NCBI GenBank assembly: GCA_017561935.1
Contig: JAFZBE010000056.1
Coordinates: 1 to 64,000 of the forward strand
Length of the DNA: 64,000 nucleotides
Direction of reading: 5' to 3'
From: Bacteroidales bacterium
GTDB taxonomy: Bacteria; Bacteroidota; Bacteroidia; Bacteroidales; UBA3663
Of this stretch, positions 53,281-62,277 are shown one piece after another; within the stretch, counting starts at the first letter, position 1, and the number at the start of each line of letters is the position of its first letter. A program made the position numbers and the translations under genes. Below the pieces are notes generated by a model. That model did no database searches. It saw only the letters and a list, made by a program, of their open reading frames with translations, and was not told the DNA's origin.

Positions 53281-54828
53281 ATGAAAAAACAATTGCTATT
53301 CTGCATGGTTGGACTGGTTGCGACGGCTTGCAGCTTCCAGCCAGAAATCCCCGGTCGGGTTAAGGTGACCGGCGGTATGGTTCAAGGTGTTGTCGAAGAA
53401 GACATGATGATCTTCAAGGGTATCCCGTTTGCTGCTCCTCCTGTGGGCGACCTGCGCTGGAAGGCTCCCCAGCCTGTCATCCCGTGGGACACTGTCCTTA
53501 ATGCCGACAAGTTCGGCCCCAGCCCGCTATCGAGCATGGGTTTCACGCAGGATGCGAGCGAGGACTGCCTCTTCCTGAATGTGTGGACTCCTGCCAAGTC
53601 GAAGAAGGAGAAGCTACCCGTGATGGTGTGGATCTACGGTGGCGGTTTCGCGATGGGCACGTCGTCGTTCTACGATGGCGCAGCGATTGCGCGTGAAGGC
53701 GTGGTGCTGGTGACCATCAACTACCGTGTAGGCCGATTGGGTTACTTTGCCCATCCAGCTTTGACGGCCGAGAATCCGAAACATGTGTCGGGCAACTACG
53801 GCATCCTCGATCAGATTGCAGCGCTGAAGTGGGTGCAGGACAACATCGCGGCCTTCGGTGGCGATCCTTCGAAGGTGACCATCTTCGGCGAATCGGCCGG
53901 TGGTATCTCGGTGAGCATGCTGTGCGCCTCTCCGCTGGCCAAGGGACTTTTCCGAGGTGCCATCTCGCAGAGCGGTAGTTCGTTCGGACCCATTCGCGCG
54001 AAGTCTTATCCCGGCGAGAACATGAAGTCGCTGGCGATGTTTGAAAAGGAGGGCGAGGAATATGGCAAGTCGATGAACGCAACAACGGCCGAGGCACTCC
54101 GTGCATTGGATGCGGCTGAAGTGAGCCGACAAACCTTGGTGACGGGTGGTGCCTGGCCGATTGTGGACGGGTATGTGATTCCTGATGACCAGTATAAGAT
54201 GTACGAGTCGGGTAACTACAACGATGTGGTCCTACTCATCGGCTATAATGCTGACGAGGGCGACAGCTTTGGGTTCACCGATGATCCCAAACAGCACGTT
54301 GCTTCTGTGCGCGAACGTTACGAGCTCTATGCGGATTCGCTGCTTGACGTCTATCCGCTGGAGAATGGTAAAGTAGGCAAGACGACCCGTGACCTGTTGC
54401 GTGACTCGGCCTTCGGATGGGGCACATGGACCTGGGGACGACTGCAGAACCAGACGGGCAAACAGCCTGTCTATATGTACTATTTCAACCAGGACCCCAT
54501 GTATCCGGAGGGAGATAGCCGGTTCGGACACCTTTCGCCTCACGGCCAGGACGTCGATTTCGTGTTCCAAAGCGTACGTCCCGGCAACAATCCTACCGAT
54601 CAGGCATTGGCCAAGTACATGTTGAAGTATTGGACAAACTTTGCCAAATACTGCAACCCGAATGGCGAGCAACGTGATCCTGAACTGCCTGTCTGGCCAC
54701 TGTTCAAGAACGAGGATTCGCGGGTGATGGAGCTCAGGGGCGATGGACCACGTGCTGCCAGGGTGGATATGGAAGATGCGATGTGGGTACTCGACAGGTA
54801 TTTTGCCTGGAGACGATCGCAAGAATAA
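53281..54828 (+). CDS. Type B carboxylesterase, lipoprotein
   Basis: 515 residues. The N-terminus MKKQLLFCMVGLVATACSF ends in a lipobox-like ATAC, so the enzyme is probably a lipid-anchored lipoprotein. The fold shows the family signature EDCLFLNVWTP, the catalytic GESAGGIS with Ser205, the Glu in NADEGDSFG and the His in SPHGQDVDF. Type B carboxylesterases hydrolyse ester groups. Beside two GH43 enzymes this one might remove esterified decorations from plant polysaccharides, which is inference. It ends six bases before the end of the convergent GH43 gene. Confidence 0.88.
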   Translation: MKKQLLFCMVGLVATACSFQPEIPGRVKVTGGMVQGVVEEDMMIFKGIPFAAPPVGDLRWKAPQPVIPWDTVLNADKFGPSPLSSMGFTQDASEDCLFLNVWTPAKSKKEKLPVMVWIYGGGFAMGTSSFYDGAAIAREGVVLVTINYRVGRLGYFAHPALTAENPKHVSGNYGILDQIAALKWVQDNIAAFGGDPSKVTIFGESAGGISVSMLCASPLAKGLFRGAISQSGSSFGPIRAKSYPGENMKSLAMFEKEGEEYGKSMNATTAEALRALDAAEVSRQTLVTGGAWPIVDGYVIPDDQYKMYESGNYNDVVLLIGYNADEGDSFGFTDDPKQHVASVRERYELYADSLLDVYPLENGKVGKTTRDLLRDSAFGWGTWTWGRLQNQTGKQPVYMYYFNQDPMYPEGDSRFGHLSPHGQDVDFVFQSVRPGNNPTDQALAKYMLKYWTNFAKYCNPNGEQRDPELPVWPLFKNEDSRVMELRGDGPRAARVDMEDAMWVLDRYFAWRRSQE

Positions 54829-54834
54829 CGCGCC

Positions 54835-56283
54835 TTACTGGTCGCGGAAATTCCACTTGGAGTTATCCGATTGGAAATCGTAGGGAGCGAGGGTCGGGGT
54901 GCTGTCGCCCGATGAATAGAGGCAATAGCGCTGGTTCAGACCTTCGAGACCCGGGATGCCATAAGGAAGGATGCGATAGGTGCCGTCGATGAGCTGTTCG
55001 ATGCGCCAAAGCTGACACTGCTCGCCCGTAAATTCGCGTGTGGTAAGTTCGAGATCGAAGGTCGCTGTGAGTGCACGGTTGGTACCTTCGATCTTGATTT
55101 CGTATAATGGACCGCAGAGCGTGCCGCCCACTTCGGGCACGGGCTTGATGGACCAGCGCTGGTGGGGACGGAACATGTAGTCGCCGCAACGTACGGCAAT
55201 GTCGCCTTCGGGCCATGTGTCGATAACATCTTCGAGCTTCTGCACGGGAAGAGCTTCGACGGGCTTCGAGAGATCCATGTTCCAGAAGAGTTCACGCTGC
55301 TGTTGCATACGTACGAAATCGACGACGAGCTCGAGGGAGTATCCGCGGCGCTCGGACTCTATTTCGAAGGTGCCTCCCTTGAAGATCTCGCCGGCTACGG
55401 GCCAGTCGTTCTTCCATAGCAACGGACGGATGCCGAGCACGGAGCGTCCGCTCCAGTCGAAGTCGGCTTCGTAGTGGCACGACATGATCTCGACACCTTC
55501 GTCGATGACGGTACGGCCGAAGTGGCCAGGACCGGTCTTGCGATCACCGGCATTGACGACCATCTTGCCGCCACCGTGGAACATGTCGCGTCCGACATTA
55601 TCGACGTAGGGACCGGTGACGCTGCGCGAGCGTCCCACTACGATGTTGTAGGTGGAGTTGACGCCGTCGCAGCAGGTGCCGTGGGTGCCGAGCAGGTAAT
55701 ACCAACCGTTGCGGTAGATGAGGTCGGTGGCTTCGCAGTCGATGGCGATGTCGAGCTCCTTGTTGCCCTTGACGCGTGCACCTGTGGCGGGATCGAGCTC
55801 AATGAGGCGGATGGTGCCAAAGTAGGTGCCGTAGCTGGCCCAAAGACGTCCGGTGGTGGGGTCGAGGAGAAGACCCGGGTCGATGGCATCCTGGTCCTCC
55901 ATGCCGTCGGAGGCACATACCTCGATGGGGTCGGTGTATTTGAAGTCGGGCGACTCGGGGTCGAGCGTCGCGTTCCACATGGTGAGGATGCGTCCGTTAT
56001 GGCCGCCGCCAAGACCTCCGCCTGTGGCACCATAGATGACAAGGTAACGGTCGCCGATCTTGAGTACATCGGGGGCAGCACCTCCACCTGGGCGCACGCC
56101 ACCGCTGTGCCATGACCAACCGTTTTCGGAGATGAGACCGCCGCCACCCGTGCCGAAGGTGTAGTATTTGCCGTCACATTCGGCGATGGTCGAGGGGTCG
56201 TGGATATAGGGTGCTCCTATCTGGGCTTTGGCGATAGGGGCGCAAAGGCACAAGGAGGCGATGATTGGGAATAGGGGTTTCAT
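54835..56283 (-). CDS. GH43-family glycoside hydrolase with C-terminal beta domain
   Basis: 482 residues. It has a signal peptide (MKPLFPIIASLCLCAPIAKA). The five-bladed propeller of GH43 is shown by YIHDPSTI with the catalytic base Asp29, AIDPGLLLDP in the middle and DCEATDLIYRNGWYYL with the general acid Glu. This pattern points to an arabinan-degrading endo-arabinosidase-like enzyme. Residues about 370-482 form an extra domain, possibly a lectin-type carbohydrate-binding one. The gene lies nine bases after the other GH43 gene, so they are co-transcribed. Confidence 0.87.
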   Translation of the reverse strand: MKPLFPIIASLCLCAPIAKAQIGAPYIHDPSTIAECDGKYYTFGTGGGGLISENGWSWHSGGVRPGGGAAPDVLKIGDRYLVIYGATGGGLGGGHNGRILTMWNATLDPESPDFKYTDPIEVCASDGMEDQDAIDPGLLLDPTTGRLWASYGTYFGTIRLIELDPATGARVKGNKELDIAIDCEATDLIYRNGWYYLLGTHGTCCDGVNSTYNIVVGRSRSVTGPYVDNVGRDMFHGGGKMVVNAGDRKTGPGHFGRTVIDEGVEIMSCHYEADFDWSGRSVLGIRPLLWKNDWPVAGEIFKGGTFEIESERRGYSLELVVDFVRMQQQRELFWNMDLSKPVEALPVQKLEDVIDTWPEGDIAVRCGDYMFRPHQRWSIKPVPEVGGTLCGPLYEIKIEGTNRALTATFDLELTTREFTGEQCQLWRIEQLIDGTYRILPYGIPGLEGLNQRYCLYSSGDSTPTLAPYDFQSDNSKWNFRDQ

Positions 56284-56292
56284 TGTTGTATA

Positions 56293-58359
56293 TTATTTTG
56301 TGGAAATCGAATAGTTGGTGACGGGTTTGCCTTGGGCATCGAGGAAACGTACGCAGAAGTCGCTGAGACCTGGGCCGTTGATGACGGCGCAGCGCAGGAT
56401 GTTGCGGCCCTTCTGGAGTGTCAGGCGGGGCGACATGCCATCGTCCTCGACCATGCGGCGGTCGCCTTCGAGCAGTAATACCTCCTGCCCGTTGAGCCAC
56501 CAGATGGAGGCACCATTGCTGCCTGCAGCGAGGCGCACGTCGGTGATGGGCTCGTCGCAGTCGATGTAGGTAACGGCCCAGAAGAGCGAGCCGTAGGTCT
56601 GGTCGCCAAATTTCTCGGCAAAGCGGAAGAGCTTCATGTTGTAGTTCTCGCTGTCGAGGGCGTGCCAACGGAGCTTCTGGTCGTCAACCTTGACGACCTG
56701 TCCGTCCTTGGGCAGGGCGGTCATCTGGTCCTTGAACCAGGTCTTCGAGAAGACATCGCGCAGATAGGTGTTGGTGAAGACGATGTTCGAGCGCACGTCC
56801 TGACGGATGGGCTCAAGGAGCATCCAGCGACGGATATAGCCCTGCTCGTCGGGCTGTGCAGCAGGTGCTGTTGCGGGTGTGGCGGTGAAGTAAGCCGGGC
56901 GGTTCTTGAACTGTACCCAGTCGATATCGACACCTGGGCCTTCACAGGTGATGACGAGGTCGGATACTCCCGTGGGCTGGTATTCGAGCGGTGCGGTGAG
57001 CGTGATCCATTGTCCGCTCATGTCGCGGCGGAAGGGCCCGTTCTCGCTCTTCACGGTCAGGGGGAAGCGAGCGATGATGCGGCCTGCATTCGGCTGTTTG
57101 CCGGCAGTGCGTTCGCGGATGAAGAACTCGGTGTTGTCGTTGGCCTTGGCACAAACCACGGCATAGCCGTCGGTGACAGGGCTGTAGTCGATATCGGGAT
57201 AGCAGAGCCAGCTGCCCTTCTGAGGCAGGCTGACCTGCCAGCCACGGAAGCGGTCGAGCGTATCGACATAGGCGGTGGTCACGTCGTCGGAGGCTTCGCT
57301 GTAGCGGTCGGGCTGTATCTGGGAGGTGGCTGGGTTGATGCCTACGCCACGCTGGGTCTGGAAGACTTCCTGAATGGTGCCGTCGGCATTGAAGGTCACC
57401 TTCTCGACGCGTGCCGAACGACGCTTGTCGTCGCGTGGCGAATAGTCGTTACGGTGATAGAAGAGGTACCACTGACCGTTGAACTCGACAAGGCTGTGGT
57501 GGTTGGTCCAGCAGGTGTTGTCATGCTCGGCCATGATGATGCCCTTGAAGTCCCAGGGGCCGAGAGGAGAACGTGACATGGCGTAGGCCAGTGTCTCGGT
57601 GGGGTTCTGACCATTGCTGGTGTCGCCACGTACCCAGGGGAAGGACAGGTAGTACCAGTCGCCGCGACGGAAGGCGAAGGGGCCTTCCTTGAAGCCTTCG
57701 GGCAGACCTTCCATGACCTGTCCACCTACGAGCATCGGCGGCATCTCGGGCATTTGTGCCTGCGCATTCCCGTTCCTGGGGAAGCGCATCTCGGTGAGTT
57801 CACCGTCGAGTTCCTTCATGTTGGCCTTGAGCTTGGCACCACGGATGCCCATGCCGCTCCAATAGATATAGGCCTGTCCGTCGTTGTCGATGAGGACACA
57901 GGGATCGATGCCCATCACGCCCTTGATGGGCTCGGGCTCGCAGGTGAAGGGACCTACGGGGCTGTCGGCGGTGGCCACGCCAATGCCGAAGCCGCGTCCC
58001 TCCTTGGGAGCGTTGGGGAAATAGAAGAAGTATTTGCCGTCCTTATAGACGCAGTCGGGTGCCCACATGGAGTAGCCTTCGGGATTACCCCACGGGACGT
58101 TCTCCTGAGAAAGGATCATGCCGTGGTCGGTCCAGTCGGTGAGGTTCTCGGACGAAAAGACGTGGTAGTCGGCCATGCAGAACCAGTCCTGACGTTGTCC
58201 TTCGGGTGGCAGGATGTCGTGCGAGGGATAGACATACACTTTGCCGTTGAAGACGCGTGCCGTGGGATCGGCGGCGTAGATGTCCCGGATGATGGGGTTC
58301 TGCGCTTGGAGCACCATGGTCGGCAGCAGTAGTAGAAGTGTTGCAAATCGTTTGTTCAT
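56293..58359 (-). CDS. GH43-family glycoside hydrolase with carbohydrate-binding domains
   Basis: 688 residues with signal peptide MNKRFATLLLLLPTMVLQA. The GH43 part (about 20-320) has IYAADPTARV with the base Asp, IDPCVLIDNDG, and KEGPFAFRRGDWYYL with the general acid Glu, fitting an alpha-L-arabinofuranosidase or beta-xylosidase. A beta-sandwich part follows (about 345-470; CBM6-like), and then a C-terminal domain with WWLNGQEVLLLEG, like those in other periplasmic glycosidases. The start is the ATG at 58359, and a longer in-frame start is less likely because it removes the clear signal peptide. Confidence 0.87.
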   Translation of the reverse strand: MNKRFATLLLLLPTMVLQAQNPIIRDIYAADPTARVFNGKVYVYPSHDILPPEGQRQDWFCMADYHVFSSENLTDWTDHGMILSQENVPWGNPEGYSMWAPDCVYKDGKYFFYFPNAPKEGRGFGIGVATADSPVGPFTCEPEPIKGVMGIDPCVLIDNDGQAYIYWSGMGIRGAKLKANMKELDGELTEMRFPRNGNAQAQMPEMPPMLVGGQVMEGLPEGFKEGPFAFRRGDWYYLSFPWVRGDTSNGQNPTETLAYAMSRSPLGPWDFKGIIMAEHDNTCWTNHHSLVEFNGQWYLFYHRNDYSPRDDKRRSARVEKVTFNADGTIQEVFQTQRGVGINPATSQIQPDRYSEASDDVTTAYVDTLDRFRGWQVSLPQKGSWLCYPDIDYSPVTDGYAVVCAKANDNTEFFIRERTAGKQPNAGRIIARFPLTVKSENGPFRRDMSGQWITLTAPLEYQPTGVSDLVITCEGPGVDIDWVQFKNRPAYFTATPATAPAAQPDEQGYIRRWMLLEPIRQDVRSNIVFTNTYLRDVFSKTWFKDQMTALPKDGQVVKVDDQKLRWHALDSENYNMKLFRFAEKFGDQTYGSLFWAVTYIDCDEPITDVRLAAGSNGASIWWLNGQEVLLLEGDRRMVEDDGMSPRLTLQKGRNILRCAVINGPGLSDFCVRFLDAQGKPVTNYSISTK

Positions 58360-58386
58360 AATTGTGCTTATTATTTTGTGACAGCG

Positions 58387-58394
58387 CAAAGATA
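58387..58394 (-). promoter_or_regulatory. Promoter -7 box of the GH43 operon
   Basis: TATCTTTG on the minus strand, 27 bases before the ATG at 58359. The -33 box is not clear. Confidence 0.65.
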
Positions 58395-58460
58395 GGGATT
58401 ATTTCGCAGTGTGGTATATTTTTGATGTAACAATTTTCATTTTATTTGTTACAATACAAC

Positions 58461-58497
58461 AATTAAGCGCCTGCAAGCAGCCTGCAGACGCTTAATT
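58461..58497. other. Stable stem-loop between divergent promoters
   Basis: AATTAAGCG (58461-58469) pairs with CGCTTAATT (58489-58497), then CTGCA with TGCAG after one mismatch, around a loop of seven bases. It lies upstream of both the GH43 promoter and the tRNA promoter, so it terminates neither nearest gene. It could be part of a small RNA or a boundary element. Confidence 0.45.
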
Positions 58498-58562
58498 GGG
58501 CCAGTAAAATTGGGTTTGCCGCCCACTTATTTGACTAAATATTGCATTTTTTCGACAAAAAA

Positions 58563-58594
58563 TTTGGCAGACTGAAATATTATCGCTATCTTTG
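58563..58594 (+). promoter_or_regulatory. Promoter of tRNA-Ser
   Basis: TTTG (58563-58566), 20 bases, then TATCTTTG (58587-58594), 42 bases before the tRNA. Confidence 0.75.
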
Positions 58595-58636
58595 CAGCCG
58601 CAAAATCAGTTCGACCACACCCTTTATTGCCTATTT

Positions 58637-58724
58637 GGAGAGATGCTCGAGTGGTTGAAGAGGCACGCCTGGAAAGCGTGTAAACCCCTAAAGGGTTTCA
58701 CGGGTTCGAATCCCGTTCTCTCCG
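58637..58724 (+). tRNA. tRNA-Ser (anticodon GGA)
   Basis: 88 bases with a long variable arm, as in class II tRNAs. The acceptor stem GGAGAGA pairs with TCTCTCC (58717-58723), with discriminator G at 58724. The anticodon loop CTGGAAA within CACGC/GCGTG gives anticodon GGA, reading UCC and UCU. The T-arm ACGGG-TTCGAAT-CCCGT is standard. No CCA is encoded. Confidence 0.97.
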
Positions 58725-58731
58725 CTATCTT

Positions 58732-58764
58732 AGTTGATGCACGGCGAATAGCCGTGCATCAACT
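58732..58764 (+). terminator. Terminator of tRNA-Ser
   Basis: AGTTGATGCACGGC (58732-58745) pairs perfectly with GCCGTGCATCAACT (58751-58764) around the loop GAATA, seven bases after the tRNA. Confidence 0.75.
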
Positions 58765-58825
58765 GTATAGGAATCTACCTAATTCAGAAACGGCCTATCC
58801 ACGAAATGCCTAAATAAAAAATTAG

Positions 58826-59224
58826 CTAAACGAATTCGATTTCACTCAACTTATGAGCTAGTTCGTGGACACCTCGCTCAATCTTCTCAATAGAACCCTT
58901 TGTTGGTTTGCTTGTACCAGTCAAATAGTGATGGAGTTGTTTTTGATGAATACCTGTAACTATTTGAAGGCCAGAAAGGGAAAGAATATTCTTAAATTCA
59001 CGCAAGAAACTTGCGACATCATACTTGAAAGACACATCAATCTCGGGGACATCACCATTTAAAAGTTCTTTCATTTCGTCATAAGCCACCCAAAAATCTT
59101 TAATTGCGTCCTCTGGAGTCGGCCCATATCCATGTAATCCAACTTTACCCAGCTTTTCTTGAGTGTAGATAGAATACTCACCATCGGGATTACGTTCGAT
59201 GATAGCTGTAATTTTCGTTTTCAT
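58826..59224 (-). CDS. hicB: HicB-family antitoxin
   Basis: 132 residues. The N-terminal part (about 1-65, IIERNPDGEYSIYTQEKLG and GYGPTPEDAI) is the HicB fold that blocks HicA. The C-terminal part (about 85-130, with GIHQKQLHHYLTGTSKPTKGSI) is a helix-turn-helix that binds its own promoter. It lies 79 bases after the frameshifted hicA on the same strand. The antitoxin appears intact. Confidence 0.88.
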   Translation of the reverse strand: MKTKITAIIERNPDGEYSIYTQEKLGKVGLHGYGPTPEDAIKDFWVAYDEMKELLNGDVPEIDVSFKYDVASFLREFKNILSLSGLQIVTGIHQKQLHHYLTGTSKPTKGSIEKIERGVHELAHKLSEIEFV

Positions 59225-59303
59225 AATTTCATGAGGATACTAAAGTGTCAACAATTAACAAAGATAGGATAACATATAATAAAACTCCCCCAAATGGTGG
59301 GTG

Positions 59304-59493
59304 TTATTTAATCCCCGCCTCTTTTAAGATAGAATTGAGAGTGCCTGTTGGAACCTCTTGTGACCCATGTCTTCCTACGGTAAACACACCATCATTCATT
59401 AATTGGGCTGTGCCAAATGTCATGGTTGGCGCCGTGGCGTACAATTACACATCCATGGTCTTTCAAAATTCGAAATAGTTCTTTATATTTCAT
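59304..59493 (-). pseudogene. hicA: Frameshifted hicA toxin
   Basis: On the minus strand the frame from ATG 59493 encodes KELFRILKDHGCVIVRHGAN and on to HSPINE, then stops at TGA (59394-59392). The rest of HicA (NDGVFTVGRHGSQEV, then TGTLNSILKEAGIK) continues in the next frame to TAA (59306-59304). One base too many in the AATGAATGAT stretch explains it. The catalytic His of the HicA dsRBD-like fold (RHGANHD) is before the shift. A sequencing error, a real loss of toxin, or frameshifting are the alternatives. Confidence 0.85.
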
Positions 59494-59516
59494 CACTATT
59501 ACTTATTTTGACACTG

Positions 59517-59524
59517 CAAAGATA
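59517..59524 (-). promoter_or_regulatory. Promoter -7 box of hicA-hicB
   Basis: TATCTTTG on the minus strand, 23 bases before the hicA ATG. It is the natural place for HicB autoregulation. Confidence 0.6.
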
Positions 59525-59646
59525 GAATTTTTTCTACTGTATGCCAATTATTTTAAATAAAAAACAACAAAACCAAATAGAAAATTTTCTATCATTTAAA
59601 AATGCAATGCATAAATAGCACTTTTAGACGAATAAAAAACCACTCC

Positions 59647-60954
59647 TTAATCTATTTCTTCGTCGGCTTCGTAACCGCCCATTTCGCGGATGGCATTCTT
59701 CAGCAGGGTGTGCTGCTGGTAGAGGTGGTTGACGGCCTCCTCGCCACGGGTGTAGTCGTGCATGGGCGACTTGAGGAAGAATGAGAGGAATCGCTGGGTG
59801 CCATAGCGACCGGCACGTGCTGCAAGGTCGATGAGCAGACAAAGGTCGAGGCAGACGGGAGCTGCGAGGATGCTGTCGCGGCAGAGGAAGTTGATCTTGA
59901 TCTGCATGGGGTAGCCCATCCAGCCACGGATGTCGATGTTGTCCCACGACTCCTTGTTGTCGTTGCGCGGGGGATAGTAGTTGATGCGCACCTTATGGTA
60001 GTAGTCGCTGTAGAGGTCGGGCTGCTCGTCGGCTTTCAGGATGGTCTCGAGTGTGGAGAGCTTGCTGACTTCCTTGGTGCGGAAGTTTTCAGGCACGTCG
60101 AGCACCAGTCCGTCGCGGTTGCCGAGGATGTTGGTCGAGAACCAGCCTTCGAGACCCAGGCAGCGGGTGCCGATGATGGGGGCAAAGCCACTCTTCACCA
60201 AGGTCTGCCCTGTCTTGAAGTCCTTGCCTGCAATGGGCATCTTCGTCTTTTCGGCGAGTTCCCACATGGCAGGAATATCGACGGTGGTGTTGGGGGCGCC
60301 CATCACAAAAGGACAGCCTTCGATGAGGGCGGCATAGGCATAGCACATCGAGGGAGCAATGTGCTCGCGGTCGTCGGCCTTCATGGCCTGCTCAAGGTCC
60401 TGCAGGCGATAGTGGATATCCTTGTTGACAGGCACATAGATCTCGGTTGAGGCGGCCCAGAGCACTACCACACGGTTGCAGTCTTGTTCCTTGCGGAAAC
60501 GGCGGATGTCGTCGCGCAACATCTCGACCATCTGCCAACGGTTGGTGCAAGGCTTCACATTGTCGCCGTCGAGACGCTTGGCGTAGTTCTTGTCGAAGGC
60601 GGCAGGCATGGGTACAATCTTTTCGAGTTCATCGCGCACGGGCTCGATGTCTTCGCGCTTCAGCACTTCGGCATAGACGGCACTCTGATAGGCATTCTGC
60701 GGATAGACATCCCAGCAGCCAAAGACAATGTCGTTGAGATTGGCCAGCGAAACGATGTCACCGTAATGCAAATAGCGTTTGTCGGCTCCGCGTCCCACAC
60801 GGACCTTGTCATACTGAGTCATCGAGCCGATGGGTTTTGCCAACCCACGGCGTGCCATCAGTACACCAGTCATGAAAGTTGTTGCTACTGCGCCGTTGCC
60901 GACGACCAGGATTCCAAGCTTGCCCTCTGCGGGCTTAACAGATAACTGTTCCAT
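59647..60954 (-). CDS. ino1: Myo-inositol-1-phosphate synthase
   Basis: 435 residues. The family is recognised by the NAD-binding start GILVVGNGAVATTFMTGVL, the middle segments NRVVVLWAASTE and APNTTVDIPAMWELAE, and the conserved GKDFKTGQTLVKSGFAP. It converts glucose-6-phosphate to inositol-1-phosphate, which Bacteroidetes use for inositol lipids. The ATG at 60954 is preferred to an in-frame start at 61002, which adds a non-conserved hydrophobic stretch. It stands alone on the minus strand. Confidence 0.92.
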   Translation of the reverse strand: MEQLSVKPAEGKLGILVVGNGAVATTFMTGVLMARRGLAKPIGSMTQYDKVRVGRGADKRYLHYGDIVSLANLNDIVFGCWDVYPQNAYQSAVYAEVLKREDIEPVRDELEKIVPMPAAFDKNYAKRLDGDNVKPCTNRWQMVEMLRDDIRRFRKEQDCNRVVVLWAASTEIYVPVNKDIHYRLQDLEQAMKADDREHIAPSMCYAYAALIEGCPFVMGAPNTTVDIPAMWELAEKTKMPIAGKDFKTGQTLVKSGFAPIIGTRCLGLEGWFSTNILGNRDGLVLDVPENFRTKEVSKLSTLETILKADEQPDLYSDYYHKVRINYYPPRNDNKESWDNIDIRGWMGYPMQIKINFLCRDSILAAPVCLDLCLLIDLAARAGRYGTQRFLSFFLKSPMHDYTRGEEAVNHLYQQHTLLKNAIREMGGYEADEEID

Positions 60955-61075
60955 AGTTTCATTTAGTGATATTAGTAATAAAGCTCTTTTGAACCATAGC
61001 AAAAAAGAATTAATAAAAGCATTATTGACTCAAAATTCGATGCTTTTATATTGGGCTTCAATACAAAGCCGCTTG

Positions 61076-61083
61076 CAAAGGTA
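61076..61083 (-). promoter_or_regulatory. Possible promoter of ino1
   Basis: TACCTTTG on the minus strand, 121 bases before the start. The -33 box is not clear. The region 60955-61194 holds no gene. Confidence 0.45.
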
Positions 61084-61194
61084 TGGGTTTATTTCAAATC
61101 AATCATCATAATTCTTGAGAAAAGAGCAAAATGAAACACCGATGTAGCCATTTTGCATGCTCGGCTTGCTATTTTAAGCATAAAACAGCATAAT

Positions 61195-62250
61195 TCACTT
61201 GGAGAAGTGGAGCGTGTCGGAGGCAAGGACAGTGCCGTTGGTGACGAGGATGTAAGGGTTGATGAGAGTCTGGTGGGGGGTGAACTTGCCGACCGAGGCG
61301 GTGGAGCTGTTGCGACGGATGGTATAGGTGGTGTCGGCCATGAGTGTAAGTGTATCGACCTGCTCCTCCCAGACGGACTGGACGGAGTCGTAGCGTGCTG
61401 CGACGGCTATGGAGTCGAGCGGGTTGTTGCTCCACGCCGAGGCGACTATCATGTCGGGTTTCTGGAGTACTACGGGCGCATGAGCGTCGAGGAAAGAACC
61501 GTCGAGGGCGGTGCCGCGCCAGGTGCCTCCGAAGATGAGGATGCTGTCGGTCGAACAGATGGCGCTGTGATGAGCGTTGATGTTCCACGTGCCCTGGGTG
61601 GCGCGCATGACACCACGGGAGAGATAGATGCCGTCGCCACCTGTGCTGTGCAGGTTGACCTTGACTCCATACTGGCACTGCAGCATGGCGGCGGTGATAC
61701 ACGTGGATTCGCTATCGATGGTGAGGGTGCCGGTGCCGCTGAGAGAGAGGTTGCCACCCACTTGGACAGGACCATAGAGGTGATTTATGGCGTTCTTGGA
61801 GAGGACGATGTGGCAATCGTCTTCGCCTTGGCTTTGGAAGACGGGGCCGTCCTGGCAACGCAGCGAGAGGCCTTCGAGGTAGAGAGCGTAGGAGGCACGG
61901 CTGCGGATGGTGAGGCTGCCGTCGGTGGTGCCGAGGGTGTCGGTGCTGGCGGGATAGCCATAAACGAAGTAGGCAACGTTCTGCGCATCGCTCTCGATGA
62001 TGACATGATTGCCGCTGACGGAGCTGGTCACATCGCCTGCTGCCGGACCCCAGACACGGGCTTCGGGTGAGGCATACTCGACATAGACGAGGTTGTTATA
62101 GACGCGCACCACGGAGTTGGCGGGGGTGAACGATGTGCCCAAGGAGTCAGTGTCCCACTCGCTGCATGAGGCGAGGAGACAAAGGAGGAGGAGCAGACCC
62201 CCTCGGATCCCCCTGCTGTGGGGGAGGATGCGAAAAAAGAGCGGGCGCAT
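61195..62250 (-). CDS. Lipoprotein with beta-helix-like carbohydrate-binding domain
   Basis: 351 residues from the ATG at 62250, because an upstream TTG (62274) is less likely. The signal LLLLLCLLASCS ends in a lipobox, so the protein is lipid-anchored. The body has repeated strand-turn units such as SGNHVIIESDAQN, GTGTLTIDSEST and NSTDSILIFGGTWRG-like, resembling the Cthe_2159-type beta-helix found in carbohydrate-binding proteins. No catalytic residues are evident. It lies 27 bases after sufD on the same strand. Confidence 0.7.
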   Translation of the reverse strand: MRPLFFRILPHSRGIRGGLLLLLCLLASCSEWDTDSLGTSFTPANSVVRVYNNLVYVEYASPEARVWGPAAGDVTSSVSGNHVIIESDAQNVAYFVYGYPASTDTLGTTDGSLTIRSRASYALYLEGLSLRCQDGPVFQSQGEDDCHIVLSKNAINHLYGPVQVGGNLSLSGTGTLTIDSESTCITAAMLQCQYGVKVNLHSTGGDGIYLSRGVMRATQGTWNINAHHSAICSTDSILIFGGTWRGTALDGSFLDAHAPVVLQKPDMIVASAWSNNPLDSIAVAARYDSVQSVWEEQVDTLTLMADTTYTIRRNSSTASVGKFTPHQTLINPYILVTNGTVLASDTLHFSK

Positions 62251-62277
62251 GGGAATGATGGAAGCAAGGGACAAGGG

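Noticed and set aside
55474..58332. Long open frames on the plus strand opposite the two GH43 genes
   Set aside because: They follow from the high GC and codon bias of the GH43 genes. The translations are Val-, Gly- and Asp-rich without domains.
59245..59478. Plus-strand open frame covering the hicA region
   Set aside because: It is antisense to a recognisable, though frameshifted, hicA.
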